NCBI GenBank assembly: GCA_900316415.1
Contig: ONCV01000014.1
Span: 1 to 64,000 of the forward strand
DNA length: 64,000 nucleotides
Source of the DNA: an uncultured Eubacteriales bacterium
GTDB lineage: Bacteria > Bacillota > Clostridia > Christensenellales > Aristaeellaceae
Direction: 5' to 3'
How positions within the stretch are numbered: the stretch's first letter is position 1; each line of letters opens with the position of its first letter. Shown here piece by piece: positions 1 through 7,058 of this stretch. The notes below the pieces were generated by a model. It had not been told where the DNA came from and searched no databases. It saw only the letters and a program-made list of their open reading frames with translations. Both the position numbers and the translations under genes were made by a program.

Positions 1-210
1 TTCACACCCAAGCGCTTCCAGATCTGCTCCTGTCGGCACAGTGGCAGAGCATCCGCATACTTCTTGATATACACATCTGTTACTGAAGATGCTGATGCAC
101 AGAATGAGGATCTACTTATGATTCTAAGAGCTATGGGAATCAAGCTGCAGCCAATGCTTTTTACTCGTGGTGATATCCGTTCTCTCAAGTCCTCTGCTTC
201 CATCTTCTGA
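1..210 (+). pseudogene. C-terminal part of an unidentified protein, possibly a transposase
   Basis: An uninterrupted frame enters from the left edge and stops with TGA at 208-210, giving about 69 C-terminal residues that end in KSSASIF. A terminator-like hairpin follows 28 bases later. The residues (for example a DEDLLMILRAMGIKLQP-like stretch) were not assigned to a family. Transposase tails can look like this and the neighbourhood is mobile DNA, so a transposase is my best guess. Whether the gene is intact upstream cannot be seen. Confidence 0.4.
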
Positions 211-237
211 TTTGTAGGTGCAAAATATTTTGAAAAA

Positions 238-280
238 AGAACCTCTGATGCTTACGCTTTCTGAGGTTCTCTCTTTTCTT
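238..280 (+). terminator. Rho-independent terminator-like hairpin
   Basis: AGAACCTC at 238-245 pairs with GAGGTTCT at 263-270 and is followed by the T-rich run CTCTTTTCTTTG. It sits just after the gene tail that stops at 210. Confidence 0.55.
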
Positions 281-984
281 TGTGCCAAAGTCGGGTTATA
301 CCAGACATTGTTTAGACATCCTCCTGTCAATGATGATCCCGGGCGCCTGAACGGCATCGTTCACCGAACAGGGGATCTATTATACCCCCAAGGTGCAATT
401 CGATGCAATCCGCCCAATAATAAAGACGAGTCAGCTCAGTGTTTTGTTCCATCTGACATAGTGTTCCGGGGCATAATGTTTTGGCAAGCAATGCAATCCG
501 GGCCGAATTGCAAAAAGCTTGTTGGTAGGCTCCGCCCCCAAGCCCCTGAAAACCAGAGCTTGCGCTCTGTGGTTGTGTCGTATTCCTGCGTCATGCGAAC
601 AGCATCTGACACAGGGGCTCTGTTATCGTTCTGGGTTCTCTTCCCGTCGGAGATCTTTCTTTTCTGGCAGGTAGTCCCGTTCCAGAACATCAAAATTATA
701 CTTGATCAGTTCCTTTAGCAACCACATCCACAAATCAGGCCGTATCCCTTATTGCACGCGTTAATAATATCTCATAATATATGCATATTTATGCAGACTA
801 AATCCTCAAAATACCGCAAAAGGTCAATGCGGAACTGCATGGATTTTCAAAACCACTACATTTTTTAGCTGAATCGTCCGCCGATGTTTGCAATTTGGGG
901 AGCCAACAAAGGGGAGCGCCGTTAGAAATCCGGCAAAAAAGTTGGCAACTTGCAAACAAGGGCCCTGAATCTGTTAGTAATGTG
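281..984. other. Gene-poor, decayed mobile DNA
   Basis: No convincing intact gene is visible. The longest frames have no ribosome site and no recognisable domain. The only protein-like stretch is the short minus-strand remnant at 623-727, listed separately. The stretch lies between a gene tail and an IS3-family element and is best read as old insertion debris. Confidence 0.5.
623..727 (-). pseudogene. Transposase-like N-terminal remnant
   Basis: A 34-residue minus-strand frame reads MWLLKELIKYNFDVLERDYL followed by PEKKDLRREENPER and a stop. The composition is protein-like, and just after the stop another frame has a Cys-x-x-Cys pattern (PCVRCCSH) that could be the first half of a zinc ribbon. 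This is how the N terminus of some zinc-ribbon transposases begins, so I read it as a frameshifted or truncated transposase. No family match could be run, so the assignment is weak. Confidence 0.3.
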
Positions 985-1013
985 CTCCCCGTGTCAAGGA
1001 CAAATGAATTTGC
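985..1013 (+). repeat. IS3-family left terminal inverted repeat
   Basis: The blocks CTCCCCGT (985-992), GGACA (998-1002) and TGAATTTGC (1005-1013) match the reverse complement of 2741-2769 in order and spacing. The mismatches are confined to 993-997 and 1003-1004. This is the orfB-side end. Confidence 0.8.
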
Positions 1014-1209
1014 AGCACTTGTCCAGTCGATCGAATCAGAATAAACTGTAGTTGCTTTACCGGAGTAACGGGAGGATAGGGCAACGCAGGGATGCGACCT
1101 GAGCGCCCGCCGGTTTCCGAGGGCGGCGCCATACGGCATCGCTCTTTTTCACGCAGCAAAAGGATGCCGGTGGCGAGCCCTCTGGAAACAAAGCGATAAA
1201 TCCCGAGGT

Positions 1210-1228
1210 CAAGGGGCGGAGCCCCTTG
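1210..1228. terminator. Hairpin after IS orfB
   Basis: CAAGGGGC and GCCCCTTG pair around a short GGA loop immediately downstream of the orfB stop on the minus strand. There is no strong T run, so it may be a protective hairpin rather than an efficient terminator. Confidence 0.45.
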
Positions 1229-1235
1229 AAGTAAC

Positions 1236-2180
1236 TTAACCCCGCTTCTCCGGTTCCGGGTAGATCCCGGTTTTCAGATACTCATAGTACTTCTTGGGCG
1301 GAAGCTTTGCCAGCTTCCAGATGCAGCGGTCATTGTTGTAATAATCCATCCAGTCATCCACATCGCGTTTCACGTTCTCAAAGGTTTTCCAGGATTTCAT
1401 CTTGTCCTTCAGATCATCCTTCATGTGACCGAAGAAGCTCTCCTGGGGAGCGTTATCCCAGCAATTACCACGCCGGGACATGCTTTGACGCAGACTGCTG
1501 TTGTTCACCAGCTCAATAAAACTGACACTGGTGTAATGACAACCTTGATCCGAATGGATAATTGCCTCGGTCGAGAGAGAAACACCGTGGTCGCGGATCA
1601 AGATCTGCACTGTCTCCAGTACGAAGTCAACTTCCAGGCCGGGACTCAGTACATAAGCAAGAACTTCTTTCGTAAAAGCGTCCAGGATCGTGGACAGATA
1701 GGCAAAAACTCCGCTTTCTCCACCGTACGGAATATAGGTGATATCCGTCAGTAGCACCATTCTGGCTCCGTGGGCCTCAAATTCCCTGTTCAGGAGATTA
1801 TCTGCCACTCGGTTCGTTTTCAGTGCCTTTGCCATACGGCGATAGGGATTAGCTTTTCGGATCGGGCAACGCAAATCGTATTTGTGCATTAAGCGGCGGA
1901 TTTTCTTCGGGTTCATCTGAATTCCAGTTCTCAAAAGCCGCATATGAATACTGCGTACGCCCTTCTTGTAACCACGGAAATTATATGCTTCCAGAATTAG
2001 TTCAAAGTCCTTCCTATCAGCCTCCTCCCGGTCCAGTCTGGTAGCCTCCGCTTTTACCCAGTTGTAATATCCGGAGCGAGACACTCCCGCGATCCGGCAT
2101 AGTTCCACTACAGTCAGTCTGGGCTCCTGACTACGCAATGATGCATGAATGATCTCAAAGACAGTAGCGGGTTCACCCAT
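1236..2180 (-). CDS. IS3-family transposase OrfB (DDE catalytic subunit)
   Basis: This 314-residue protein has an N-terminal HTH-like segment (LCRIAGVSRSGYYNW, near 26-40) and the retroviral-integrase fold of IS3 OrfB. The catalytic triad is visible: Asp in LLTDITYIPYG, Asp in HSDQGCHYTS and Glu in APQESFFGHMK, in the usual D-D-35-E order. The C terminus carries the typical WMDYYNNDRCIWKL segment. In IS3 elements this subunit cuts and joins the element ends, often as an OrfAB fusion made by ribosomal frameshifting; here orfA stops 2 bp before the first orfB codon. The gene looks intact, so the element may still be active. Confidence 0.93.
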   Translation of the reverse strand: MGEPATVFEIIHASLRSQEPRLTVVELCRIAGVSRSGYYNWVKAEATRLDREEADRKDFELILEAYNFRGYKKGVRSIHMRLLRTGIQMNPKKIRRLMHKYDLRCPIRKANPYRRMAKALKTNRVADNLLNREFEAHGARMVLLTDITYIPYGGESGVFAYLSTILDAFTKEVLAYVLSPGLEVDFVLETVQILIRDHGVSLSTEAIIHSDQGCHYTSVSFIELVNNSSLRQSMSRRGNCWDNAPQESFFGHMKDDLKDKMKSWKTFENVKRDVDDWMDYYNNDRCIWKLAKLPPKKYYEYLKTGIYPEPEKRG

Positions 2181-2182
2181 AC

Positions 2183-2608
2183 TCAGTCGCCTCGCTTCTT
2201 GGATTTGGCCAGCTGAGATATTTTTTTTAGAAAATCCACTTCCTGCCTCAGGTATACCAGCTCATTCTTCATCCGCACGTAGGATTCCTGATCCATCGGC
2301 AGTTGATCTAATTCCTCCGCTGTAAGTCGTTTCGGTTGACGTTTGGCATAGCCTTCATGAACTTCTTTTCCCTGTGTAACATCGTCCTTTACATGATATA
2401 CGATGGAATCATAGCGATTCTTTCCGAGCATTTCGGTATCGTATCCCAGTTCTTTTACACATTGCCGCGCTGAGTACCCTTTTTCAAGCAGCTCTATTAT
2501 TCGCTCCTTTGCTGCTTTTGTCAGGCTGATTCTTTTACTGGTAACTGTCCATGTATTTGGATTCTTCCGTATCGATTCCATCTCCTCAGGGGTGAATGAT
2601 TTTGCCAT
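2183..2608 (-). CDS. IS3-family transposase OrfA (DNA-binding subunit)
   Basis: This 141-residue protein starts at MAKSFTPEEM, chosen because GGAGGG lies 6 bases upstream; a longer frame to 2719 has no such site. Residues about 25-75 contain a helix-turn-helix-like segment (ERIIELLEKGYSARQCVKEL), and the C terminus is a leucine-rich coiled coil (MKNELVYLRQEVDFLKKISQ) of the kind that oligomerises OrfA and OrfAB. It would recognise the terminal repeats and perhaps the iterated units directly upstream. It ends 2 bp before orfB. Confidence 0.88.
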   Translation of the reverse strand: MAKSFTPEEMESIRKNPNTWTVTSKRISLTKAAKERIIELLEKGYSARQCVKELGYDTEMLGKNRYDSIVYHVKDDVTQGKEVHEGYAKRQPKRLTAEELDQLPMDQESYVRMKNELVYLRQEVDFLKKISQLAKSKKRGD

Positions 2609-2657
2609 CTTGATCCCTCCAGTGTTCAGTCTTGATTCTATCTGTTTTCGATTCGAC

Positions 2658-2757
2658 TGTCCACTTTTCGGGATCCTGGCATTTTCGATGTCCACGATTT
2701 GGGATTCTCGCTTTCTCAATGTCCAGAATTCGGGATTCTCGCAAATTCACGTGTCCA
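2658..2757 (-). repeat. Iterated 31-bp units upstream of the IS transposase
   Basis: TGTCCA recurs at 2658, 2689, 2720 and 2752, so the spacing is 31, 31 and 32 bp. Inside each of the first three units a GGGAT-C/T-CT-G/C-GC block repeats at the same offset. A weaker TGTTCA lies at 2623. The last copy is part of the terminal inverted repeat. This looks like an array of transposase-binding sites, or a promoter-operator array, between orfA and the right end. Confidence 0.75.
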
Positions 2758-2769
2758 TTCTACGGGGAG
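2741..2769 (-). repeat. IS3-family right terminal inverted repeat
   Basis: Reading the minus strand from 2769: CTCCCCGT, five variable bases, GGACA, two variable bases, TGAATTTGC. It mirrors 985-1013. The TGTCCA block at 2752 is also the last of the iterated units that start at 2658. Confidence 0.8.
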
Positions 2770-2885
2770 TATTTTATAGCAGAAGGGCCCCGCAGAAAAA
2801 GAAAAGCGCCCGCTTTTGTTAGCAGGCTGCTGTTAGCAGCTTTTTGCTTCAAAAACGGGCATTTTTGGCGATCCCGGCGCGATTC

Positions 2886-2900
2886 CTGAGGTACGGGACC
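2886..2900 (-). repeat. Near-copy of the tRNA-Arg(CCU) 5' end
   Basis: CTGAGGTACGGGACC matches 3167-3181 (CTGAGCTACGGGACC) at 14 of 15 bases in the same orientation, 281 bp away. The similarity does not continue into the D arm. Confidence 0.6.
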
Positions 2901-2905
2901 ATGTC

Positions 2906-2936
2906 CTCGAAATCCTTGTTTTACAAGGCTTTCGAG
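2906..2936. repeat. Inverted repeat
   Basis: CTCGAAATCCTTGT (2906-2919) pairs with ACAAGGCTTTCGAG (2923-2936) with one mismatch and a 3-base loop. It is followed by CTTTTC on the plus strand and could be a terminator or a recombination site. Confidence 0.55.
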
Positions 2937-3109
2937 CTTTTCGGTCTTCCTGACCGAGGGGGAGCAACCCGGGCTTTCCGCGTTAGCTGGCTAACTGCGG
3001 GCGGCGTGTTCGACTTTCACAGGCCCTTTATCTTCCGCCTCGCGTTAGCTGTTTGGCGGTAGCTCTGGGAGGGAAAATCGAACAGATTCCGGGGGATTTA
3101 GGGCACTTG

Positions 3110-3181
3110 ATCGCTCAACTCAGGCGGCAGTCCGACTTCTTATTAGGAGGCGACCGCTCTATCCTGCTGAGCTACGGGACC
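3110..3181 (-). pseudogene. Broken tRNA-Arg(CCU) gene
   Basis: On the minus strand the sequence starts GGTCCCGTAGCTCAGCAGG and continues through an intact D arm and the 5' anticodon stem (GTCGC) into the loop CTCCTAA (3149-3143), anticodon CCU. After the loop the complementary stem GCGAC, the T arm and the matching 3' acceptor strand are missing, and TAAGAAGTCGG follows instead. The 3' end given here is nominal. A consensus promoter lies directly upstream, so the gene was, and perhaps still is, transcribed. This is the layout left when an element integrates in or deletes the 3' half of a tRNA gene. Confidence 0.65.
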
Positions 3182-3186
3182 AAATT

Positions 3187-3202
3187 CCTGCCTTTCGGCA
3201 GG
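3187..3202 (-). other. Leader hairpin before the broken tRNA
   Basis: CCTGCC and GGCAGG form a 6-bp stem with a GAAA tetraloop (minus strand). It would be the first structure of the transcript, between the -10 box and the tRNA 5' end. Confidence 0.5.
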
Positions 3203-3211
3203 ATGGGTTGT

Positions 3212-3240
3212 ATTATACCTGGATCGCAGGGGATTGTCAA
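3212..3240 (-). promoter_or_regulatory. Consensus sigma-A promoter of the broken tRNA-Arg gene
   Basis: On the minus strand TTGACA (3240-3235), a 17-base spacer, and TATAAT (3217-3212). Both boxes match the consensus at every base. Confidence 0.85.
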
Positions 3241-3327
3241 TTTCCTCAAAAGGGCGGATCCGCTGGGCTATACTGGGGTTTCCGGAGCCGTCTGCACGAA
3301 GGAAACCAAGTCTCCCCCACCGTCTGA

Positions 3328-4341
3328 TTATTTCAGAGATCTCGGGGCAAAGCCAACCTTTTTCTGAACCTTGCGGAGAGTTTTCACAGCCAGATAGTTG
3401 GCCTTTTCCGCGCCAGTGAGCAGGATGTTCAGCAGATACTGCTTGTCCGCAATCAGCCGTTTGTACTCGGCCTGAAGCGGTTCCAGGGAGGCAATGACCG
3501 CATCCGCGGTCCGGGTTTTCAGGTCTCCGTAGCCCTTCCCCGCCATCTCCGCGCACAGGGATTCCATGTCCTGTCCGGTCAGGCTGGTAATGATGGACAG
3601 CAGATTACTGACGCCCGGCTTGTTCTCCGGATCGAAGCGGATTTCCGCATCGGAATCGGTAACTGCCCGCTTGATCTTGCGGCGAACGGCATCCGGTTCA
3701 TCCAGCAGGGAAATAAAGCATTCCTCGGGATCGCTCTTGCTCATTTTCCGGGAGGGATCCTGCAGGCTCATAACCCGGCCGCCCACCTTCGTGATCAGGG
3801 GTTCCGGCACCGTAAACACATCCCCGTAGACGCCGTTGAAGCGCTGCGCGATATCCCGGGCAATCTCCAGATGCTGCTTCTGATCCGCTCCGACCGGAAC
3901 CGCGTCCGTCTGATAAAGCAGAATATCCGCCGCCATCAGCACGGGATAGGTAAACAGCCCGGCGTTGATATTGTCGGCATGCTTCGCGGACTTGTCCTTG
4001 AACTGGGTCATGCGCTGCAGTTCGCCCATGTAGGTGAAGCAGTTCAGGATCCAGGCCAGCTCCGCATGCGCGCTGACATGGCTCTGGCAGTAGATGATGC
4101 ACTTCTCCGGATCCAGGCCGCTGGCCAGATAAATTGCCGCCAGCTCCAGGCAGCGCCTCCGCAGATCCGCGGGATTCTGACGCACGGTAATCGCGTGTTC
4201 ATCCACGACGCAGTAGATACAGTCATAGGCATCCTGCAGTTCCGGAAAATGCCGCAGGGCCCCGATATAGTTGCCAATGGTCAGCGTTCCGCTGGGCTGA
4301 ATGCCGGAGAAAATCCTTTTCTTGGGAGCTGTCTGTTCCAT
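3328..4341 (-). CDS. trpS: Tryptophan--tRNA ligase
   Basis: This class I aminoacyl-tRNA synthetase of 337 residues joins tryptophan to tRNA-Trp in the cytoplasm. The ATP-binding signature is seen at 12-28 ([17 protein letters not shown], with TIGN in the HIGH position) and the KMSKS loop at 199-203. The length is typical of bacterial TrpRS (about 330-340). A GAAGGAG ribosome site precedes the ATG. It lies 101 bp downstream of the thrH-like gene on the same strand, and the gap contains a terminator-like hairpin with a T-box-like core, so the gene may be attenuated. No residue looks wrong. Confidence 0.96.
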   Translation of the reverse strand: MEQTAPKKRIFSGIQPSGTLTIGNYIGALRHFPELQDAYDCIYCVVDEHAITVRQNPADLRRRCLELAAIYLASGLDPEKCIIYCQSHVSAHAELAWILNCFTYMGELQRMTQFKDKSAKHADNINAGLFTYPVLMAADILLYQTDAVPVGADQKQHLEIARDIAQRFNGVYGDVFTVPEPLITKVGGRVMSLQDPSRKMSKSDPEECFISLLDEPDAVRRKIKRAVTDSDAEIRFDPENKPGVSNLLSIITSLTGQDMESLCAEMAGKGYGDLKTRTADAVIASLEPLQAEYKRLIADKQYLLNILLTGAEKANYLAVKTLRKVQKKVGFAPRSLK

Positions 4342-4351
4342 TTTGCCAATC

Positions 4352-4402
4352 TCCTTCTGTTTCTTCAGACGGGAAAACCCGCGTTTTCCTTCCTCGCGGG
4401 CA
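4352..4402 (-). promoter_or_regulatory. Attenuator-like hairpin in the trpS leader, with a T-box-like core
   Basis: On the minus strand AGGGTGCCCGCG is followed by a CCCGCG...CGCGGG stem and TTTTCCCG. The first part resembles the AGGGTGGNACCGCG core of T-box antiterminators, but the leader is only about 100 bases and I see no specifier stem. It may simply be the terminator of the upstream gene. Confidence 0.35.
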
Positions 4403-4442
4403 CCCTGTTATGATTTCTGATCCGGACTTGAAATTCCGGCTG

Positions 4443-5042
4443 TTACAGCGCGCTGCGAATTGCAGCCAGCAGATCACCGTAAGTCTCGTAGGCCGGAAGC
4501 TCCGGATGCTCCTTCTGAATCTGCTCCGTGGAGCGGAAAAGGAAGCCGGCTTTGCTGGCCTGGATCATCCCCAGGTCATTGAAGCTGTCTCCGGCAGCGA
4601 TGGTTTCAAAGCCAATGGACTGAAGGGCCTTCACCGTCGTCAGCTTGCTCTTTTCACACCGCATGCGGAACCCGGTAACCTCCCCGCTTTCCGCGACTTC
4701 CAGTTCATTGCAGAACAGGGTCGGCCACCCCAGCTTTTTCATCAGCGGACGGGCGAACTGGGTAAAAGTGTCGCTGAGAATCAGCACCTGCGTTTCCGCC
4801 CGGAGCGCGTCCAGGAACTCCCGGGCGCCGGGCATGGGATCAATCTTCGCGATGGTATCCTGGATTTCCTTCAGCCCCAGCCCGTGCTCCTTCAGGATGG
4901 CAAGGCGGAAATTCATCAGCTTGTTGTAGTCCGGCTCATCCCGGGTCGTTCTCCGCAGCTCCGGAATTCCGGAAGCCTCTGAAAAGGCGATCCAGATCTC
5001 TGGAACCAGCACTCCTTCCAGATCAAGGCAGACAATGTTCAT
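4443..5042 (-). CDS. thrH: HAD phosphatase, ThrH-like (phosphoserine phosphatase / homoserine phosphotransferase)
   Basis: This protein has 199 residues and starts at MNIVCLDLEG, with AGGAGG 8 bases upstream; the longer frame is rejected. HAD motif I is DLEG at 7-10 (Asp7 the expected nucleophile, Glu9 in the second-Asp position, as in ThrH rather than SerB). Motif II is the Ser in LILSDTFTQF, and motif IV is AAGDSFNDLGMI with paired acidic residues. ThrH of Pseudomonas dephosphorylates phosphoserine and can transfer the phosphate to homoserine. The family call rests on the DLEGVLVPE start and the overall length. It has its own promoter and may be cotranscribed with trpS. Confidence 0.8.
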   Translation of the reverse strand: MNIVCLDLEGVLVPEIWIAFSEASGIPELRRTTRDEPDYNKLMNFRLAILKEHGLGLKEIQDTIAKIDPMPGAREFLDALRAETQVLILSDTFTQFARPLMKKLGWPTLFCNELEVAESGEVTGFRMRCEKSKLTTVKALQSIGFETIAAGDSFNDLGMIQASKAGFLFRSTEQIQKEHPELPAYETYGDLLAAIRSAL

Positions 5043-5079
5043 GCGTGTTTCCTCCTGTTTTCTCAGGGTACCACGCTGC

Positions 5080-5108
5080 ATTATAGTACGTTTGGCGTAT
5101 TTGGTCAA
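5080..5108 (-). promoter_or_regulatory. Sigma-A promoter of the thrH-like gene
   Basis: Minus strand: TTGACC (5108-5103), 17-base spacer, TATAAT (5085-5080), 38 bases before the start codon. Confidence 0.8.
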
Positions 5109-5199
5109 ACCTGCTTTTCAATCCTGTACCAGGCAGCTGTCTTTTTCTTCCACATTCTCTTTTCTCCCTTGTTGTGCGGGGAAAAAACCATTCCTGTGC

Positions 5200-5227
5200 T
5201 TGAATTCATCCGGAAAATGAATATAAT
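5200..5227 (+). promoter_or_regulatory. Sigma-A promoter of the coiled-coil gene
   Basis: TTGAAT (5200-5205), 16-base spacer, TATAAT (5222-5227), about 88 bases before the start at 5316. Confidence 0.7.
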
Positions 5228-5315
5228 GGAAGCAAGTGAAAAGATGTGTGCGTGAAAACGGGAAAGGGGCGATCTGTCTCTTCCGGTTTCCGCCAGAGAG
5301 AGGAGCTTCTGCAGA

Positions 5316-7058
5316 ATGAACAAGAAAACGGTCATTACGCTGATTGCCCTGGTGCTATGTGTAGCGGTTGCCGGATACCTTGGGATCCGGCTGAATCAGC
5401 AAAATCAGTCCCTTCAGGATACGACGATGCTCCTGACCGAGGCGCAGAATCAGACCTCCGCGCTGGAAAAGGAAAAAGCTGCCCTCACCGCCTCCCTGGA
5501 AGCGGAAACGCAGGCCAAGGATTCCGCGCTGGCGGAATCCGCGCAGCTCAGCGATTCCCTGAAAGCCTCCGAGGCCGCGGTGGAGGAAATCACCGCCGCC
5601 AGGGAAGAAGCGCTGAACAGCGTCGCCAGTCTTTCCGATTCCCTGAAGGCCGCGCAGGATGCCCTGGCAGAGGAAACCCAGGCGAAGGTTGCGGCGCTGG
5701 CGGAAAACGAATCCTTGCGCGCCGCCCTGACCGAGGCGGAAGCAACGCTGACCCGGAATGCATCTGAAAAGGATGCGCTGGAGGAAGCCCGGGCGGCGCT
5801 GGAGGCAAAGCTGAACGAATTGACGGCGGCGCCTGCCCCGGAAGCATCCGCGGAGCCCGCCGAACCAGAAGCGCAGGCCACCGGCGCGGAGAACGCCGGC
5901 GCTCCTGCGGAAACGATCGCTCCGACCGGGGAGAAGTTCCCGGATGGAACCGATGAAGCCCTGTCCGGCAACCTGACCGCCCTTGGGGATCAGATCGAAA
6001 CCCTGGAAACGGCTCTTCAGGAGGCGGTGGATCCGGAGAAACTGGCGGAGCTGACCGCTCAGATCGATACGCTGCAGACCTCCCTGCAGGAAGCAACGGA
6101 TGCCCTGGCCGCGGAGAAGGAGTTCCGGGAAAAGCTGGAAGAGGAAAACGCCCAGCTGACGCTTTCCCTGCAGGATACGCAAACCCGGCTCGAAACGGCG
6201 CTGCAGGATCTGGAAGCCGCTTCTGAGCAGAACCGGGAGTTGACGGACAAACTGACGGCCACGGAAGAATCCCTGAAGTCGGAGCAGGATGCCCGCTCCG
6301 CCGCGGAGACCGCCCTGGCCGAGGAAAAGGAAGCGCATGAAGCGGTGAACGCCGCCCTTTCGGAGGCAGAGGCCGCCCTGGCCGAGGAAAAGGAAGCGCA
6401 TGAAGCGGTGAACACCGCCCTTTCGGAGGCAGAGGCCGCCCTGGCCGCGGAATTGGAAAAGGGTGCCGCGCTGGCCGAAGAGAAGGAAACCCTGACCGCC
6501 ACTCTCGCGGAAACTTCGGAAAAAGCCGACCAACTGGCTGAGCAGGTAACCGATCTGACGGAGAGAAACGAAAACCTGCAGGTGCAGACGGAGGATCTCC
6601 GCGGAAACAATGTCCTGGCGGAGCAGCTTCCCGAAGCGGAGCCCGCGCCGAGAATGGTGCCTGTTCAGGAGGAAACCGCCAAAATCAGCTGGTGCCGCCT
6701 GCGCTATAACGAAGAAGGATATCCGCAGCTGTGGGTTGATGTCCGGGACGAAAAGGGCATCGTCGGCTTCACCTATTACCGGAAGTATGTGGACAAGGAC
6801 AATACGGAACAGCAGGAGGTCTACGAGCATTACATTCTGGATGGAAAGCCCGCTGCCGTCCGTTATCGGACGCTTCGCCTGCCCGGCTCCTATTCGCTGG
6901 TCGTGACCAGGAAGGATCTGGAGAAGCAGGACTTCGGCCGCCTGGTTACCCTGGAAGATGTGGACGGAAACGGAATCGTGGATACCCTGACGGACTGGAA
7001 GGATGATGTGACTCTGCTGGAGATTCCCAACGCCTTCTCCGTGAAGAGCGGTGACTGA
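5316..7058 (+). CDS. Membrane-anchored long coiled-coil protein
   Basis: This protein has 580 residues. Residues about 5-23 (TVITLIALVLCVAVAGYLG) form one hydrophobic segment after a Lys pair, so it is a signal anchor or uncleaved signal peptide. Residues about 30-440 are Ala/Glu/Leu-rich heptads, broken by a Pro/Ala/Glu linker near 170-205, and include a duplicated unit of 21 residues (EEKEAHEAVN...). The last 120 residues form a separate globular domain with an Asp-rich DVDGNGIVDT stretch that resembles a dockerin-like or EF-hand-like calcium loop. I do not recognise the family. It could be a surface spacer or cell-envelope protein. GAGAGGAG precedes the start, and its stop overlaps the next gene. 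Confidence 0.75.
   Translation: MNKKTVITLIALVLCVAVAGYLGIRLNQQNQSLQDTTMLLTEAQNQTSALEKEKAALTASLEAETQAKDSALAESAQLSDSLKASEAAVEEITAAREEALNSVASLSDSLKAAQDALAEETQAKVAALAENESLRAALTEAEATLTRNASEKDALEEARAALEAKLNELTAAPAPEASAEPAEPEAQATGAENAGAPAETIAPTGEKFPDGTDEALSGNLTALGDQIETLETALQEAVDPEKLAELTAQIDTLQTSLQEATDALAAEKEFREKLEEENAQLTLSLQDTQTRLETALQDLEAASEQNRELTDKLTATEESLKSEQDARSAAETALAEEKEAHEAVNAALSEAEAALAEEKEAHEAVNTALSEAEAALAAELEKGAALAEEKETLTATLAETSEKADQLAEQVTDLTERNENLQVQTEDLRGNNVLAEQLPEAEPAPRMVPVQEETAKISWCRLRYNEEGYPQLWVDVRDEKGIVGFTYYRKYVDKDNTEQQEVYEHYILDGKPAAVRYRTLRLPGSYSLVVTRKDLEKQDFGRLVTLEDVDGNGIVDTLTDWKDDVTLLEIPNAFSVKSGD
6312..6437 (+). repeat. Two 63-bp tandem repeats inside the coiled-coil gene
   Basis: Copies start at 6312 and 6375 and are almost identical at the DNA level (one visible difference, gccgcc versus accgcc). 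A third partial copy begins at 6438. They encode repeated 21-residue coiled-coil units, so the length may vary between strains. Confidence 0.85.

Larger units (their letters stand above)
985..2769 (-). mobile_element. IS3-family insertion sequence
   Basis: Two minus-strand genes in IS3 order (orfA then orfB, 2 bp apart) lie between imperfect 29-bp inverted repeats at 985-1013 and 2741-2769. The ends share the blocks CTCCCCGT, GGACA and TGAATTTGC at identical spacing. The element is about 1.78 kb, a little longer than a typical 1.3-1.5 kb IS3 member because about 220 bp follow orfB and iterated units precede orfA. The repeats may extend 2-4 bases further out to a TG terminus on the left. I could not identify a target-site duplication. 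Confidence 0.85.
2770..3140. other. Gene-free stretch with hairpins and a partial tRNA copy
   Basis: No gene is supported. It holds a strong inverted repeat (2906-2936), a 15-base near-copy of a tRNA-Arg 5' end (2886-2900), a stem-like AAAAGCGCCCGC/GCGGGC region near 2801-2870, and two copies of CGCGTTAGCTG near 2979 and 3042. It lies between the IS and the broken tRNA-Arg gene and looks like the edge of an integrated element. Confidence 0.5.

Noticed and set aside
218..718. 166-codon plus-strand frame after the first gene tail
   Set aside because: Starts inside a terminator hairpin and has no ribosome site or recognisable motif.
2658..2757. Possible CRISPR array
   Set aside because: Units are contiguous, imperfect and only about four; the last one is the IS end, and there are no spacers or cas genes.
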